Origin: Candidatus Eisenbacteria bacterium
GTDB taxonomy: Bacteria; Orphanbacterota; Orphanbacteria; Orphanbacterales; Orphanbacteraceae
NCBI GenBank assembly: GCA_016930695.1
Contig: JAFGGD010000023.1
Coordinates: 46,063-110,062, forward strand
Direction: 5' to 3'
Length of the DNA: 64,000 nucleotides
Made by a program: the position numbers and the translations under genes. The notes beneath the pieces are model-generated. The model did no database searches, was not told where the DNA came from, and saw only the letters and a program-made list of their open reading frames with translations. Positions 35,978 to 44,861 of the stretch are shown piece after piece; the first letter of the stretch is position 1, and each line of letters begins with the position of its first letter.

Positions 35978-37434
35978 GGGGCGGGGTCGATCTCCCGTCC
36001 GCTCCACCCGAGGATTTCGCGCACGCGCTCCGCCGCCGCCCGACCTTCCTCCGGCGCCGCGCCCCAATCGGTCCTCCTGAGGAGAAGGTCCTCCATCGTG
36101 AGAACCGACTCCTCCTCGATCAGCGCGCGGAGCGGTCCGGCGAGATCGGCCGGGTCCCCCTCCAGGAGCGGACGAGGGTCGACCGGGTCCGGCGAGGATC
36201 GCGCCGGGGGGCGTTCGGCGGCCGTCGCGAGTGAAGCGGGCGCGCCGGGGAAGGCGAGGCGCACCGCCTTTTCCGCCACGAGACGCGCGGTTGTGTACTT
36301 TACGCCCGAAACGGTGATGACGCCTCGCGGGCCGCCGGCGCGCCCATGATCGCGGATCACCTCCCGGACCGCCAGGTCGTCCGTACCCTCCCGGCGCACC
36401 GGCAGATAACCCGCGTACACGCGGAGAACGTGTTCCGGTCCCGCTTCGAGACCGGGGGCGGCGCGGTTCAGATCCTCCAGAAGCTCCTTCCGCTCGGCTT
36501 CCGTCGGCCGGGGCGGTCCCTCCGCGTCCGCGCGCGGGACGTGGAGCGTTCCGGCGAAAACCCGCCCGCGGCGAGGCGTCAGGAAGTAGGTGCGCGCCCC
36601 CGGGCCGGGAGGGGCGACGGCGAGCGCCGCCGGCGACGGCGGCGGCCTGTCGAGAAGCACGTTCACCGCGAGGGAAGGGCGGAAGAGGGCGGGGATGTCC
36701 CCGTCGAAACGGGCTGCGAAGCGCCGGCAGGCGGGACCCGCGCAATTCAGCACGCGGTCGGTCCGGAAAAGGAGTTCCCGCCGCGCGACCCGGTCGAAGG
36801 CGCGCACCCCCGCCGCGGCGGCGTCCCGTATGTCCAGGTCGAGCGCTTCGGTGTAATTGAGCGCCACCGCGCCGAGCGCCGACGCCCGGCGCAGGGTCTC
36901 CATCAGAATCCGCGGCGCGCTGATCATCGCGCCGTCGTGCCATACGCCGCCGCCGAGCAGGCGGCGCCCGGCGGCGCCCGGCCAGAGACGGGCCGTCTCC
37001 TCCGGCGCGAGGGTTTCGCCGTTCGGAAGCCGGCGGTCCGGGCGGACTCCGTCGTTTCTCCGGCGCGACAAAAATCCATTCATGGCCAAAGCGATTCGAA
37101 AGAAAAAAGGACGCTTGAGCCCTCCGCCGCGGAGCGGCATCAGGCAACGGAGCGGCTCCACTCCATCGGGATAATCGAGAAAGAAACGACGCCTCTCGGC
37201 GACGGATTCCCGGAAGCGGGGCAGATCCAGGGTCTGCAGATAGCGGAGCCCGCCGTGGATCACGCTGAGCGAGTTGGCGCTCGTGCCGCCGCCGAAGTCG
37301 CCCCTCTCCAGGAGCAAACCCCTCCGGCCCCGTCGCGCCGCCTCGAGCAGGACGAAGGCGCCGTAGATGCCGCCCCCGATCACCACCAGGTCCCAGCGCT
37401 CTCCGGCCGCCCCCTCGGGATCCCGATCGATCAA
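35974..37434 (-). CDS. FAD-dependent glycerol-3-phosphate dehydrogenase-like protein
   Basis: A 486-residue flavoprotein of the GlpD family. Diagnostic motifs are the FAD-binding DLVVIGGGIYGAFVL (~18-32), ERGDFGGGTSANSLSVIHGGLRYLQ (GlpD-type substrate and FAD contacts), and the C-terminal GVKYTTARLVAEKAV. GlpD oxidises glycerol-3-phosphate to dihydroxyacetone phosphate at the membrane. The TTG at 37434 is chosen because GGGAGAGG lies 8 bases upstream and it overlaps the asnB stop by 4 bases (TTGA). It closes the glycan-type operon. It is not beside glycerol uptake genes, and the sequence diverges from GlpD after the first third, so a related alpha-hydroxy substrate is possible. Confidence 0.82.
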   Translation of the reverse strand: MIDRDPEGAAGERWDLVVIGGGIYGAFVLLEAARRGRRGLLLERGDFGGGTSANSLSVIHGGLRYLQTLDLPRFRESVAERRRFFLDYPDGVEPLRCLMPLRGGGLKRPFFFRIALAMNGFLSRRRNDGVRPDRRLPNGETLAPEETARLWPGAAGRRLLGGGVWHDGAMISAPRILMETLRRASALGAVALNYTEALDLDIRDAAAAGVRAFDRVARRELLFRTDRVLNCAGPACRRFAARFDGDIPALFRPSLAVNVLLDRPPPSPAALAVAPPGPGARTYFLTPRRGRVFAGTLHVPRADAEGPPRPTEAERKELLEDLNRAAPGLEAGPEHVLRVYAGYLPVRREGTDDLAVREVIRDHGRAGGPRGVITVSGVKYTTARLVAEKAVRLAFPGAPASLATAAERPPARSSPDPVDPRPLLEGDPADLAGPLRALIEEESVLTMEDLLLRRTDWGAAPEEGRAAAERVREILGWSGREIDPAP

Positions 37435-39317
37435 ACCGACCACCTCTCCCGCCAGTCCTCGAAGACGAGCATCGTCCAGAGAACGTGGCTGTGGTTCTCC
37501 CGCCCCTCCAGATGTTCCCGGACGAGGCGCTCCACCGTCTCTCCGCGAAAGACCCCCTCGCGGCGGATTCTCTCCGGCGCGAGCCGATCCAACAGGAGTG
37601 GTTTCAATTCGCGCCGCAGCCAGTGTTTGATCGGTATGCTGAAGCCCTCCTTGGGGCGGTCCACGCAGCGCGGCGGAACATGGCGGCGGGCGACCGATTT
37701 GAGGAGCCTTTTGGTCTTCCCGCCGGAAACCTTGAGACGGGAAGGCATCCGGAAAGCGAGCTCCACCAGCTCCCGATCGAGGAGGGGAACGCGCGCCTCC
37801 AGAGAGCAGGCCATGCTCATCCGGTCCACCTTGACCAGACAGTTGTCGACGAGATAGCTGCGGGCGTCCACGAAAAGGGCCCGGTCCGTCTCGTCCCGTC
37901 CCTCCGCCTCGCGCCGCAGGTCCAGCACGTGCGTCTCCGCCGGACGGGCGAGGGCGGCGAGCGCTTCGTCGGTGAAGAGGGCGCGGCGGAGCGCGTCGCC
38001 CGCGAAGATCCGCCAACGCGCGTGCCCCAGCGCCCGGTCCTCCGCCATCCCCTGCGCGAAGCGGCGCGCCTTGTTCACGAAACCTTTCTTTTTCGGGCTC
38101 GGCGGAAGGGCGAGCACCGCCGGTTCCAGGACACCCCGCCGGATCCAGCGCGGGATCCTCTCCCAGAGCACCGCCTTTTCGCGGGCGAGATAGGTCTCGT
38201 AGCCGCCGAAAAGCTCGTCGCCGCCGTCGCCGGTGAGCGCCACCGTCACTTCGTCGCGCGCGAGGCGGGAGACGAGATAGGTCGGGAAGACGGAGAAGTC
38301 GCCGATCGGATCGTCCAGGTGCGGCATCAGCTTTTCAAAGAGATCGCCGATGTCGGGGCGGATCGTCTCGCTCCGGTTCGACACGCCCAGGTGCTCCGCC
38401 ACGGCGCGCGCGTGGGGGAGTTCGTTGTAGGTCGGGTCGTCGAAGCCGATGCTGAAGGTGCGCGCCTCTCCCATCGCCGCGACCACCAGGCTGCTGTCCA
38501 CGCCGCCGGAGAGGAGCGCGCCGAGAGGAACGTCGCTCACCATCTGGCGCCGCACGCACTCGCCGATTTTTCCGTCCACCGCGTCCTCCCACTCGGCGTC
38601 GGTGCGGGGCTCCGCGCCGCCGTACGCCTCGCCGGGCGGGGGGATTCGCCAATACCTTTCCCGCCGCGCCTCGAGGGAACGGAGGTCGAGGTCGAGGAAG
38701 GTCGCCGGTTCCAGCTTGTGAACTTCACGCATCAAGGTACCGGCGCCGGGCACGTACTCCCAGGCGAGAAGCTCGGCGAGCCCCTCCAGGTCGAGAGAAG
38801 GACGGATCAAACCGGAGGCGAGCAACGCCTTGACCTCCGACCCGAAGAGAAAGAGGCCGGGTGCGGCGGACCAGTAAAGCGGCTTGATCCCCATGTGGTC
38901 GCGGGCGAGAAGAAGGCGGGCGCGCCGCTCATCGTGCAGGGCGAAGGCGAACATGCCGTTCAGGAGGGGGAGCATCCCCTCGCCCCGTTCTTCGTAGAGG
39001 TGGACCAGCACCTCCGTGTCCGCGGCGGTGCGGAAGCGGTGTCCCCGCCCTTCCAGATCGCGCCGGAGCTCCCGGTAGTTGTAAATCTCGCCGTTGAAGA
39101 CGACGCGGATCGAACCGACCTCGTTCGCGATCGGTTGGCCGCCCCCCTCGACGTCGATCACCGCGAGCCGGCGCATGCCGAGCCCCACGTTGCCGCGCGT
39201 TTCGATCCCCTCGCCGTCCGGACCGCGGTGCACGAGCGCGGCGCACATCGCCCGTATCCGCTCCTCCTCCGGCGGCGGCGATCCCGGCGCGACGGCGATG
39301 CCGGCGATGCCGCACAT
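37431..39317 (-). CDS. asnB: Asparagine synthase (glutamine-hydrolysing), AsnB
   Basis: A 628-residue two-domain amidotransferase using glutamine, aspartate and ATP. The N-terminal glutaminase is intact: Cys2 (MCGIAGIAV), RHRGPDGEG-like VHRGPDGEG, NGEIYNYRELR and DHMGIKPLYW. The synthetase domain has LLSGGVDSSLVVAAM. The ATG shares one base with the upstream glycosyltransferase stop (TGATG). In this operon setting such proteins often amidate sugar or peptide groups during surface-polysaccharide or natural-product synthesis rather than feeding the free asparagine pool. A separate ammonia-dependent AsnA at 61000 supports that reading. Start and domain assignment are secure; the acceptor is inferred. 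Confidence 0.92.
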   Translation of the reverse strand: MCGIAGIAVAPGSPPPEEERIRAMCAALVHRGPDGEGIETRGNVGLGMRRLAVIDVEGGGQPIANEVGSIRVVFNGEIYNYRELRRDLEGRGHRFRTAADTEVLVHLYEERGEGMLPLLNGMFAFALHDERRARLLLARDHMGIKPLYWSAAPGLFLFGSEVKALLASGLIRPSLDLEGLAELLAWEYVPGAGTLMREVHKLEPATFLDLDLRSLEARRERYWRIPPPGEAYGGAEPRTDAEWEDAVDGKIGECVRRQMVSDVPLGALLSGGVDSSLVVAAMGEARTFSIGFDDPTYNELPHARAVAEHLGVSNRSETIRPDIGDLFEKLMPHLDDPIGDFSVFPTYLVSRLARDEVTVALTGDGGDELFGGYETYLAREKAVLWERIPRWIRRGVLEPAVLALPPSPKKKGFVNKARRFAQGMAEDRALGHARWRIFAGDALRRALFTDEALAALARPAETHVLDLRREAEGRDETDRALFVDARSYLVDNCLVKVDRMSMACSLEARVPLLDRELVELAFRMPSRLKVSGGKTKRLLKSVARRHVPPRCVDRPKEGFSIPIKHWLRRELKPLLLDRLAPERIRREGVFRGETVERLVREHLEGRENHSHVLWTMLVFEDWRERWSV

Positions 39318-40498
39318 CAGAGAACCCTCCCGAGCAGGGCGCCGATCTTCCCCTCGTACGCCTCCCGGCCGTAGTGTTCCCGATAGCGTTCCCGCGCGGC
39401 CGCCGCGATTCTCTCCCTCGTCTCCCCGTCGTCGAGGGCCGCCGCGATCCCCGCCGCCATCGACTCGGGATCCGGATCGACCAGAATCGCCGTTTCGTCG
39501 TCCAGCACCTGCGTGTGGGAGCGGATCCGGGTCGCCACCAGAGGGACGCCGCGCGCCATCAACTCGTACAGCTTGAGCGGCGTGTTGGTGCCGCTGATCC
39601 TCGGCGAAACGACCAGGTCCGCCGAGTCCAGAAGGCGGCGGGCGGCGGCGACCGGAATCCGGCCGTGCACCGCGCAACGCTCACCGAGCCCGAGGGCGGC
39701 CGCGGCGCGACGCGTCTCCTCCACCTGCTCCGGCGCGCCCCCGACGACGAGAAGCCGCGCCCCCGGGGCGCGACCGCCGAGCCGCGCGAAGGCGCCGAGC
39801 AGCAGGTCGATCCCTTGATAAGCCTCGAATGTTCCGGCATAAACCACCAGCGGTCCGTCCTCGGCGACCGGGAAAGGCGGCTCGTCCCCTCCCTCCGCTT
39901 CGGCGCGCGCGAGCTTCACCGGATCGAAGAGGGAGTTCTCGATCAGGAAATGGCGGTCCGCGGGAACGCCGACGGCGAGTGCGTACTCCGCCAGCTCCGG
40001 ACAGATGGTGATCACCGCGTCGCTCCGGCGGAGCGCGCTCCTCTCCAGCCGCTCCAGCAGGCCGATCCAAAAACGGGACCGGGTGAAGCGGAAGTTGGTC
40101 ATCTGCTGGGGAAGGCTGGAGTGCATGTCGTAGACGAGGCGGTAACGGAAGAGCGGCTTCAGAAACAAGGCGAGGAAGACCGCCTCTTCGTGGGCGTGCA
40201 CGAAGCGGTACCTCCGGCGGAGGAGCGCGCCGATCATGCGGAAGAAGAGAACCCCGTCGAGAAAGAACTTGAGCGGCGAAGGACCGATCCGCACCGTTCC
40301 GAGGAAACGAAAGGCGGGAATGCGGAGAATCCGCACCCCCGGGATCGACACGTCCTCCCCCTGCCCGTAGGTGAGAAGATCGATCGAGAGGCCCTTCCCC
40401 GCCATCACCAGGGTGCGGTAATAAACGCTGAAGGGGGTGCCCCGGGGGGAGAAGAACGGTTGGGGCGCGACGACCAGGACCCGGCTTTTCCCCTTCAT
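39317..40498 (-). CDS. Glycosyltransferase family 4 (GT-B fold)
   Basis: A 393-residue retaining GT-B glycosyltransferase. The N-terminal acceptor domain begins VLVVAPQPFFSPRGTPFSVYYRTLVMAGKG. The C-terminal nucleotide-sugar domain has PLVVYAGTFEAYQGIDLLLGAFARL and the donor-binding NTPLKLYELMARGVPLVAT (~320-338), where the Glu is the conserved E-x7-E region. The ATG overlaps the preceding stop by 4 bases (ATGA) with GGTGAGG just upstream. It sits between a metal-hydrolase-like protein and AsnB. It likely builds a surface polysaccharide or glycolipid; sugar donor unknown. Confidence 0.9.
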   Translation of the reverse strand: MKGKSRVLVVAPQPFFSPRGTPFSVYYRTLVMAGKGLSIDLLTYGQGEDVSIPGVRILRIPAFRFLGTVRIGPSPLKFFLDGVLFFRMIGALLRRRYRFVHAHEEAVFLALFLKPLFRYRLVYDMHSSLPQQMTNFRFTRSRFWIGLLERLERSALRRSDAVITICPELAEYALAVGVPADRHFLIENSLFDPVKLARAEAEGGDEPPFPVAEDGPLVVYAGTFEAYQGIDLLLGAFARLGGRAPGARLLVVGGAPEQVEETRRAAAALGLGERCAVHGRIPVAAARRLLDSADLVVSPRISGTNTPLKLYELMARGVPLVATRIRSHTQVLDDETAILVDPDPESMAAGIAAALDDGETRERIAAAARERYREHYGREAYEGKIGALLGRVL

Positions 40499-41289
40499 CG
40501 CCTCACCTTTCGTATTTGCATCGCCGTCTGCTTGACGAAGAAGGGGACGAGCCGGTCCCGCCTCCCGTAGACGCGGAAATCCGCCCCGTCCCGAACCAGT
40601 CTCTCCCGAATCGAGGCGAAGGGACGCTCGGGATCGGGCGCGCCGTCGAGGATCAACCCGTATCGCCCCGCGTGCCTCTCCTGGCTTCGGAAAGGGAACG
40701 GATCGGTGCCGGGAAGGACGCGAAAGCCGAGGCGCCGCGCTTCTCGGAGGATCAGGGGCTCGGTTTTGCCGGAAAGTCGGTTCGCCACGTCGCCGAGAAA
40801 GAGACGGGACGGATCGGCGCTCCGGAGGAGCCTCCGGATCACCCGGCCCCGCCTCCCCCACCACTTGCCGAATCCCCAGGGAAGGACGACGAGCGCCTCA
40901 GCGTCCAAGGCGCGCTCTACGGTGCGCTCCGCGCTCTCGCCCGCCGGGGGCTTTTCCCGGATGCCGAAGACGAGCACCTCCACTTTCTCGCGGGTCGCCA
41001 CCTGCCCGCCCGCGACGAGGGCGATACGGGCGCCGTCCTCCCGCCGGGCGAGAACCGAAACCGCCTCGCCGGTCGGCGCCGACGCCCAGGCGCGGCACGA
41101 TCGGTCGATCCCCCCCCCGCCCCAACGCGAAAAGGAATCGCGCCCCTCGCAGTCGGCGACGAGAAGACAACCGGTCGCGCCGGCGGGCAGGCCGTTCCCT
41201 TCGGCGGCGCGCCGGAAGTGGTCGGCCGCCCCGTCGAGAAACGCTTCCAGACGGAAGCAGGGATGAAGGTGCGCGTGCGTGTCGATCAT
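40495..41289 (-). CDS. Uncharacterised protein with an N-terminal HxH metal-hydrolase signature
   Basis: A 264-residue protein beginning MIDTHAHLHPC, the first metal-binding motif of TatD/PHP/amidohydrolase proteins. Later candidates for metal ligands are weak (GTDPFPF near residue 213). A middle segment includes LVVLPWGFGKWWGRRG and LFLGDVANRLSGKTEP, resembling amidohydrolase-2 style barrels. No reaction can be assigned. Its stop overlaps the GT4 start by 4 bases, so it is translationally coupled and probably acts in the same glycan-related pathway, for example as a phosphoesterase or deacetylase. That role is inferred from context only. Confidence 0.65.
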   Translation of the reverse strand: MIDTHAHLHPCFRLEAFLDGAADHFRRAAEGNGLPAGATGCLLVADCEGRDSFSRWGGGGIDRSCRAWASAPTGEAVSVLARREDGARIALVAGGQVATREKVEVLVFGIREKPPAGESAERTVERALDAEALVVLPWGFGKWWGRRGRVIRRLLRSADPSRLFLGDVANRLSGKTEPLILREARRLGFRVLPGTDPFPFRSQERHAGRYGLILDGAPDPERPFASIRERLVRDGADFRVYGRRDRLVPFFVKQTAMQIRKVRR

Positions 41290-41386
41290 CGAACCGAGTA
41301 TAGCACCGGCCCCACGGCACGATCATCGTGGAATAGGGCCTCCGGAGAGCGGAGCGAAGAGAGAGGCGAGTGCCGGGGGGAGAAGG

Positions 41387-42685
41387 TCAGCGGGGCGTCC
41401 CCTCCCGGAATCGCCGCAGCAGGGCCGATGCGCGCCGAATCGCGCGCAGGTCCCCCGCCACGAGTCCGATCCGGGCGCCGGAGTTGAAGTAGTGATCCGT
41501 ACCGAGGAGATCCCACGACTCCTTCGGCGCGGGAAGCCGCGCGAAGAGAACGTCCCGCATCGCCTCCACGTCTTCGTGCTCCCTGCCGAAACGGACGAAG
41601 AGAATCCTCGTTCGATTCGCCGGAAGAAGGCGGATGAGCGGGAGGGTGTCGTAGTAGAGCGCGCAGATCCGGTCCACTTTCTCCCGAGAGATCCGGCGAT
41701 CGAGGCGCCGGTCCGTGTGGAAGCGCTCGTACCAATAATCACTCTGGGGCCCTCGCTTCTCCAGGCTCCCCCCGAAGAGGGCCGCCCCCGCGGCGTCCGG
41801 CCGCGCGCCGACCAGGCGGACCGCCTCCCGCACCCCCATCGAGTGCCCGACCACGATGACCGGCGCGCCGCCGCAGATCGCGCGAAGCGTATCGAAAGCG
41901 GCCGCCTCATCGGGGAGGGGATCCCATGTCTCAATGGCCGACGTGTCGGGGAGAGGACTCTCCCCATAGCCGGGATGATCCACGGCGAGCACGGCGTAAC
42001 CCGCGTCGCGGAGCGCGCGGCGGAGCGCCTGCGCCGCCGCCTGCGCCGAGCCCCGCCGGTCCGCCCCGTGGAGAAGCACCGCGCCCGGCGCGCCGTCCCC
42101 TTCCGGCGAGCGTTCGAACCAGGCGACCGCCCCGCCGGGCAGGACGATCCTATCGGCGCGGGGGGCGGGACCGAAGGCGAGGAAAACGACGCGCGAAGGG
42201 GCGATCGCCGGAACGAGCGTACGCCACGCTCCGGATACCGCCCACGGATGAAGGAGCCGGATCGCCGCCACCGCGAACAGGGGAAGGAGCGCCGCCGCCC
42301 ATCGAAGCATCGCGCCGCGCCGGAGGAACAGGCGATCGAGCGTGAAACCGAACGGCACCCAAAGGAGGAGAAAGGCCGCCGTTCGCAGCGGGGCGAGCGG
42401 GGGAACGGAGAGAAAACCCGCGAGGAGGAAAACGCCCCCCTCGGCGGCGAGGCGGAGGATCGTCCTGCGGCGCCTCCACTCGATCGGCGCGCCGAGAACG
42501 GCCGCGAGGAGCGCCGGGCCGAGCGGCGTCCAGGCGCCGGCTCCGGAAGCGGCGATCCATGTGGAGACCATCGCGACGGCCCAACCGGCCGCGCGTAAGG
42601 ATCGGCGGGGCGGATCGGCGCGGAGCGCCGCCGCGGTCGCGCGGAGAAGCGCCGCGAAGAGCAGAAAAAGCCAAACCCGGCTCAT
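41387..42685 (-). CDS. Alpha/beta hydrolase with N-terminal transmembrane segments
   Basis: A 432-residue protein. The first ~165 residues form four or five hydrophobic segments (~3-20, 32-52, 55-70, 82-125, 130-150). An alpha/beta-hydrolase domain follows: oxyanion-region LLHGADRRGS, VDHPGYGESP, the nucleophile elbow GHSMG with S282, and a C-terminal GTDHYFN as candidate His. The acid residue is not clear. The ATG overlaps the upstream GT4 stop by 4 bases. Membrane placement beside glycosyltransferases suggests acyl removal or transfer on a lipid-linked glycan, but this is inferred. Confidence 0.8.
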   Translation of the reverse strand: MSRVWLFLLFAALLRATAAALRADPPRRSLRAAGWAVAMVSTWIAASGAGAWTPLGPALLAAVLGAPIEWRRRRTILRLAAEGGVFLLAGFLSVPPLAPLRTAAFLLLWVPFGFTLDRLFLRRGAMLRWAAALLPLFAVAAIRLLHPWAVSGAWRTLVPAIAPSRVVFLAFGPAPRADRIVLPGGAVAWFERSPEGDGAPGAVLLHGADRRGSAQAAAQALRRALRDAGYAVLAVDHPGYGESPLPDTSAIETWDPLPDEAAAFDTLRAICGGAPVIVVGHSMGVREAVRLVGARPDAAGAALFGGSLEKRGPQSDYWYERFHTDRRLDRRISREKVDRICALYYDTLPLIRLLPANRTRILFVRFGREHEDVEAMRDVLFARLPAPKESWDLLGTDHYFNSGARIGLVAGDLRAIRRASALLRRFREGTPR

Positions 42686-43857
42686 CGCACCATCCCCTCC
42701 AATCGGTCCGACAGTTCGCCGACGATGACGCTCCAGGAGTAACGGCTTCGAAGACGATCGAAATCGACGGCCTCCACCGGACGGTTCCGGTCGAGCGCCT
42801 CCAGAATCCGAGCGGGAAACTCCTCGACCGATGCGATCCGCAAGCCGGCGTAGTCCTTCTCGAGGGAGCGCGCGCCGACGGCGGTCGCCACCACCGGCTT
42901 CCCGCAGGCGAGCGCCTCGATGATCTTCGTCGGCGATCCCCGGCCGCGCCGCATCGGCGAGATCACCAGGTCCGCCCCGCGGAGCAGGGCGGGATAGTCG
43001 TCGACGAAACCGGTCATTTCCAGGTTCGGCCCTCCGGCTCCCTCCGGGGGCCGCGCCCCGACGAAACGGAAGAGCACGTCCGGCAGGCGCTCCGCCACGG
43101 GCCCGACGATCCGTTCCGCGGCGATCCGAAGCGCCTCGCGGTTGAAGGGGATGCCGAAGTTCCCGCAGAAGAGGATCGTTTTCCGCCGGTTGCGGGGCGG
43201 TTCGTAGAAGGGGTGGAACACCTCCTCGTCGAAGCCCTGCGGGACGACGGCCACCCGCTCAGGCGCCGCCCATCTCCTGTAGTGCGCCGCCTCCTCCTCG
43301 TTGATCGCCGCCGTCAGCATCGCCCATCGTACCCCCGCCCTCTCGACGGCGTACACAAAGGGCGCGAGGAGTAGTCGCCTCGGATCGCTCCGCGCTTTGT
43401 CCAGCGAACCGCGATACTCCAGGTTGTGCGACGAGTACAGGAATGGCGGTCCGCCCCTTCGCCGCAACAGCAAACCGTAGAGCGCCGACGTGCCGTAATC
43501 GCACACGATCAGGTCGGGCTTCTCCCGCGCCGCCGCCCGGACCGCCGCCCGATAAAAACCACGGCTATAAAGGAAATATCCGGTCCGGCGAAAAGGAATC
43601 GCCGTCGACGAACGGAGCCCTTCGATCGGACGCGGCGGCGGCCGGTCGGGAAGGGGCGGTTGGCCGGACCCCTCGAAGTGGATCAGATGCGTGTCGAATC
43701 GGCGGGCGAAAACACGCAGAAAACCGGCGGCCCGGACGGCGCTCCCGGTGAGGGGCGCCCGCGGATCGTGCAGGGAGAGATAGAGAACGCGGATTTTTCC
43801 CGCCCCGCCCCCGCCGGTAAAATCGCCGTGCCGATCCTTCCCGCCGCTCAGAGCCAT
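42682..43857 (-). CDS. Glycosyltransferase family 4 (GT-B fold), second
   Basis: A 391-residue GT-B enzyme. The N-terminal domain starts at IRVLYLSLHDPRAPLTGSAVRA, and the family 4 donor-binding site RGSPTKIIEALACGKPVVAT lies at ~295-315. The segment RKTILFCGNFGIPFNREAL opens the C-terminal domain. ATG 43857 follows GGGAGGAGGG directly; a GTG at 43875 would add 6 residues. Its start lies inside the 3' end of the epimerase gene (10-base overlap) and its stop overlaps the alpha/beta hydrolase start by 4 bases. Donor and acceptor are unknown. Confidence 0.88.
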   Translation of the reverse strand: MALSGGKDRHGDFTGGGGAGKIRVLYLSLHDPRAPLTGSAVRAAGFLRVFARRFDTHLIHFEGSGQPPLPDRPPPRPIEGLRSSTAIPFRRTGYFLYSRGFYRAAVRAAAREKPDLIVCDYGTSALYGLLLRRRGGPPFLYSSHNLEYRGSLDKARSDPRRLLLAPFVYAVERAGVRWAMLTAAINEEEAAHYRRWAAPERVAVVPQGFDEEVFHPFYEPPRNRRKTILFCGNFGIPFNREALRIAAERIVGPVAERLPDVLFRFVGARPPEGAGGPNLEMTGFVDDYPALLRGADLVISPMRRGRGSPTKIIEALACGKPVVATAVGARSLEKDYAGLRIASVEEFPARILEALDRNRPVEAVDFDRLRSRYSWSVIVGELSDRLEGMVR

Positions 43858-44828
43858 CCCTCCTCCCGGTACCACGCAGCCGTGGCGGCGAGTCCCTCGC
43901 GCAGGGAGACCGCCGGTTCATAACCGAGAAGCCGGCGCGCCTTTTCGATGGAGAAGGACCGGTTGCCGTGGAAAAAGGTCACGCGCCTCGGATAGAGCGG
44001 GGGGGTCAAGCCGAATATCCGGCAGACTCGATCGCAGGCCCAGGCCGCGGTGTAAACCGGGCGATAGGGGAGGCGGAGGCGGGGGCGCGGCCGGCCGAGG
44101 GCGTCCGCGACGGCGGCCGCCAACTCCCGGAGCGGGATCGCCGGCGGACCGCCGATGATGAACGTTTCACCGATCGCCTCGGGGCGTCTCCCGCAGAGGA
44201 GGAAGCCCTCCACCAGGTCGTCCACGTGGGTCATCTGGTAGAGCCCCCGGCCGGAACCGATCATCACGAAGGCGCCGCGGTCGATCAGGCGAAAAAGTTT
44301 GAGAAATCGACGATCTCCCGGTCCGTAGATGCCGACGGGCCTCACCGTCGCTCCGGGGAGACCGGCGGCGAAGCGCTCGCGCGCCAGAAGCTCCCCTTCC
44401 AGTTTCGATCGCTGATAGTGATCGCCGGGGGCGAAGGGGGCGTTTTCGTCGGCGGGTGGGCGCAACACGTCGCCGTGCACGCCCACGGTGGAACAGTGCA
44501 CGAACCTGCCCACGCCGGCCCCCTCCGCCGCGTCCAGGGCGTGGCGCGTCCCTTCCACGTTGACCCGGTGGAATTCCTCCCGAGAGGCGTGTTCGCGGCG
44601 GTAGGCGGCGGCGAGGTGATAGACCACGTCGATTCCGCGGAAGGCGGCGGCGATCGAGCCGGGATCGGTCAGGTCGCCGACGAAGGGTTCCACGCCGATT
44701 CGCTCGAGCTCGTCCGCCCCTATTCGGGTCCGAACGAGCCCGGCCACGCGCCCCCCTTCACGGGCCAGGCGCCGGCAGAGGGCTCCGCCGGTGAATCCTC
44801 CGGCGCCGGTGACGAGCGCACCACTCAT
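43848..44828 (-). CDS. NAD-dependent epimerase/dehydratase (SDR)
   Basis: A 326-residue extended short-chain dehydrogenase. The NAD-binding motif TGAGGFTGGAL is at residues 7-17, with the catalytic Tyr-x3-Lys in YQRSK (~139-143) and VVYHLAAAY. VRPVGIYGPGDRRFLKLF is typical of sugar-nucleotide epimerases and hopanoid-associated epimerase-like proteins. It heads the glycan-type operon and probably makes or modifies an activated sugar. The substrate cannot be fixed from sequence alone. Confidence 0.9.
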   Translation of the reverse strand: MSGALVTGAGGFTGGALCRRLAREGGRVAGLVRTRIGADELERIGVEPFVGDLTDPGSIAAAFRGIDVVYHLAAAYRREHASREEFHRVNVEGTRHALDAAEGAGVGRFVHCSTVGVHGDVLRPPADENAPFAPGDHYQRSKLEGELLARERFAAGLPGATVRPVGIYGPGDRRFLKLFRLIDRGAFVMIGSGRGLYQMTHVDDLVEGFLLCGRRPEAIGETFIIGGPPAIPLRELAAAVADALGRPRPRLRLPYRPVYTAAWACDRVCRIFGLTPPLYPRRVTFFHGNRSFSIEKARRLLGYEPAVSLREGLAATAAWYREEGWL

Positions 44829-44861
44829 CTCCTCTCCGTTCCTTCTCCCGCGCGCGGCGTC

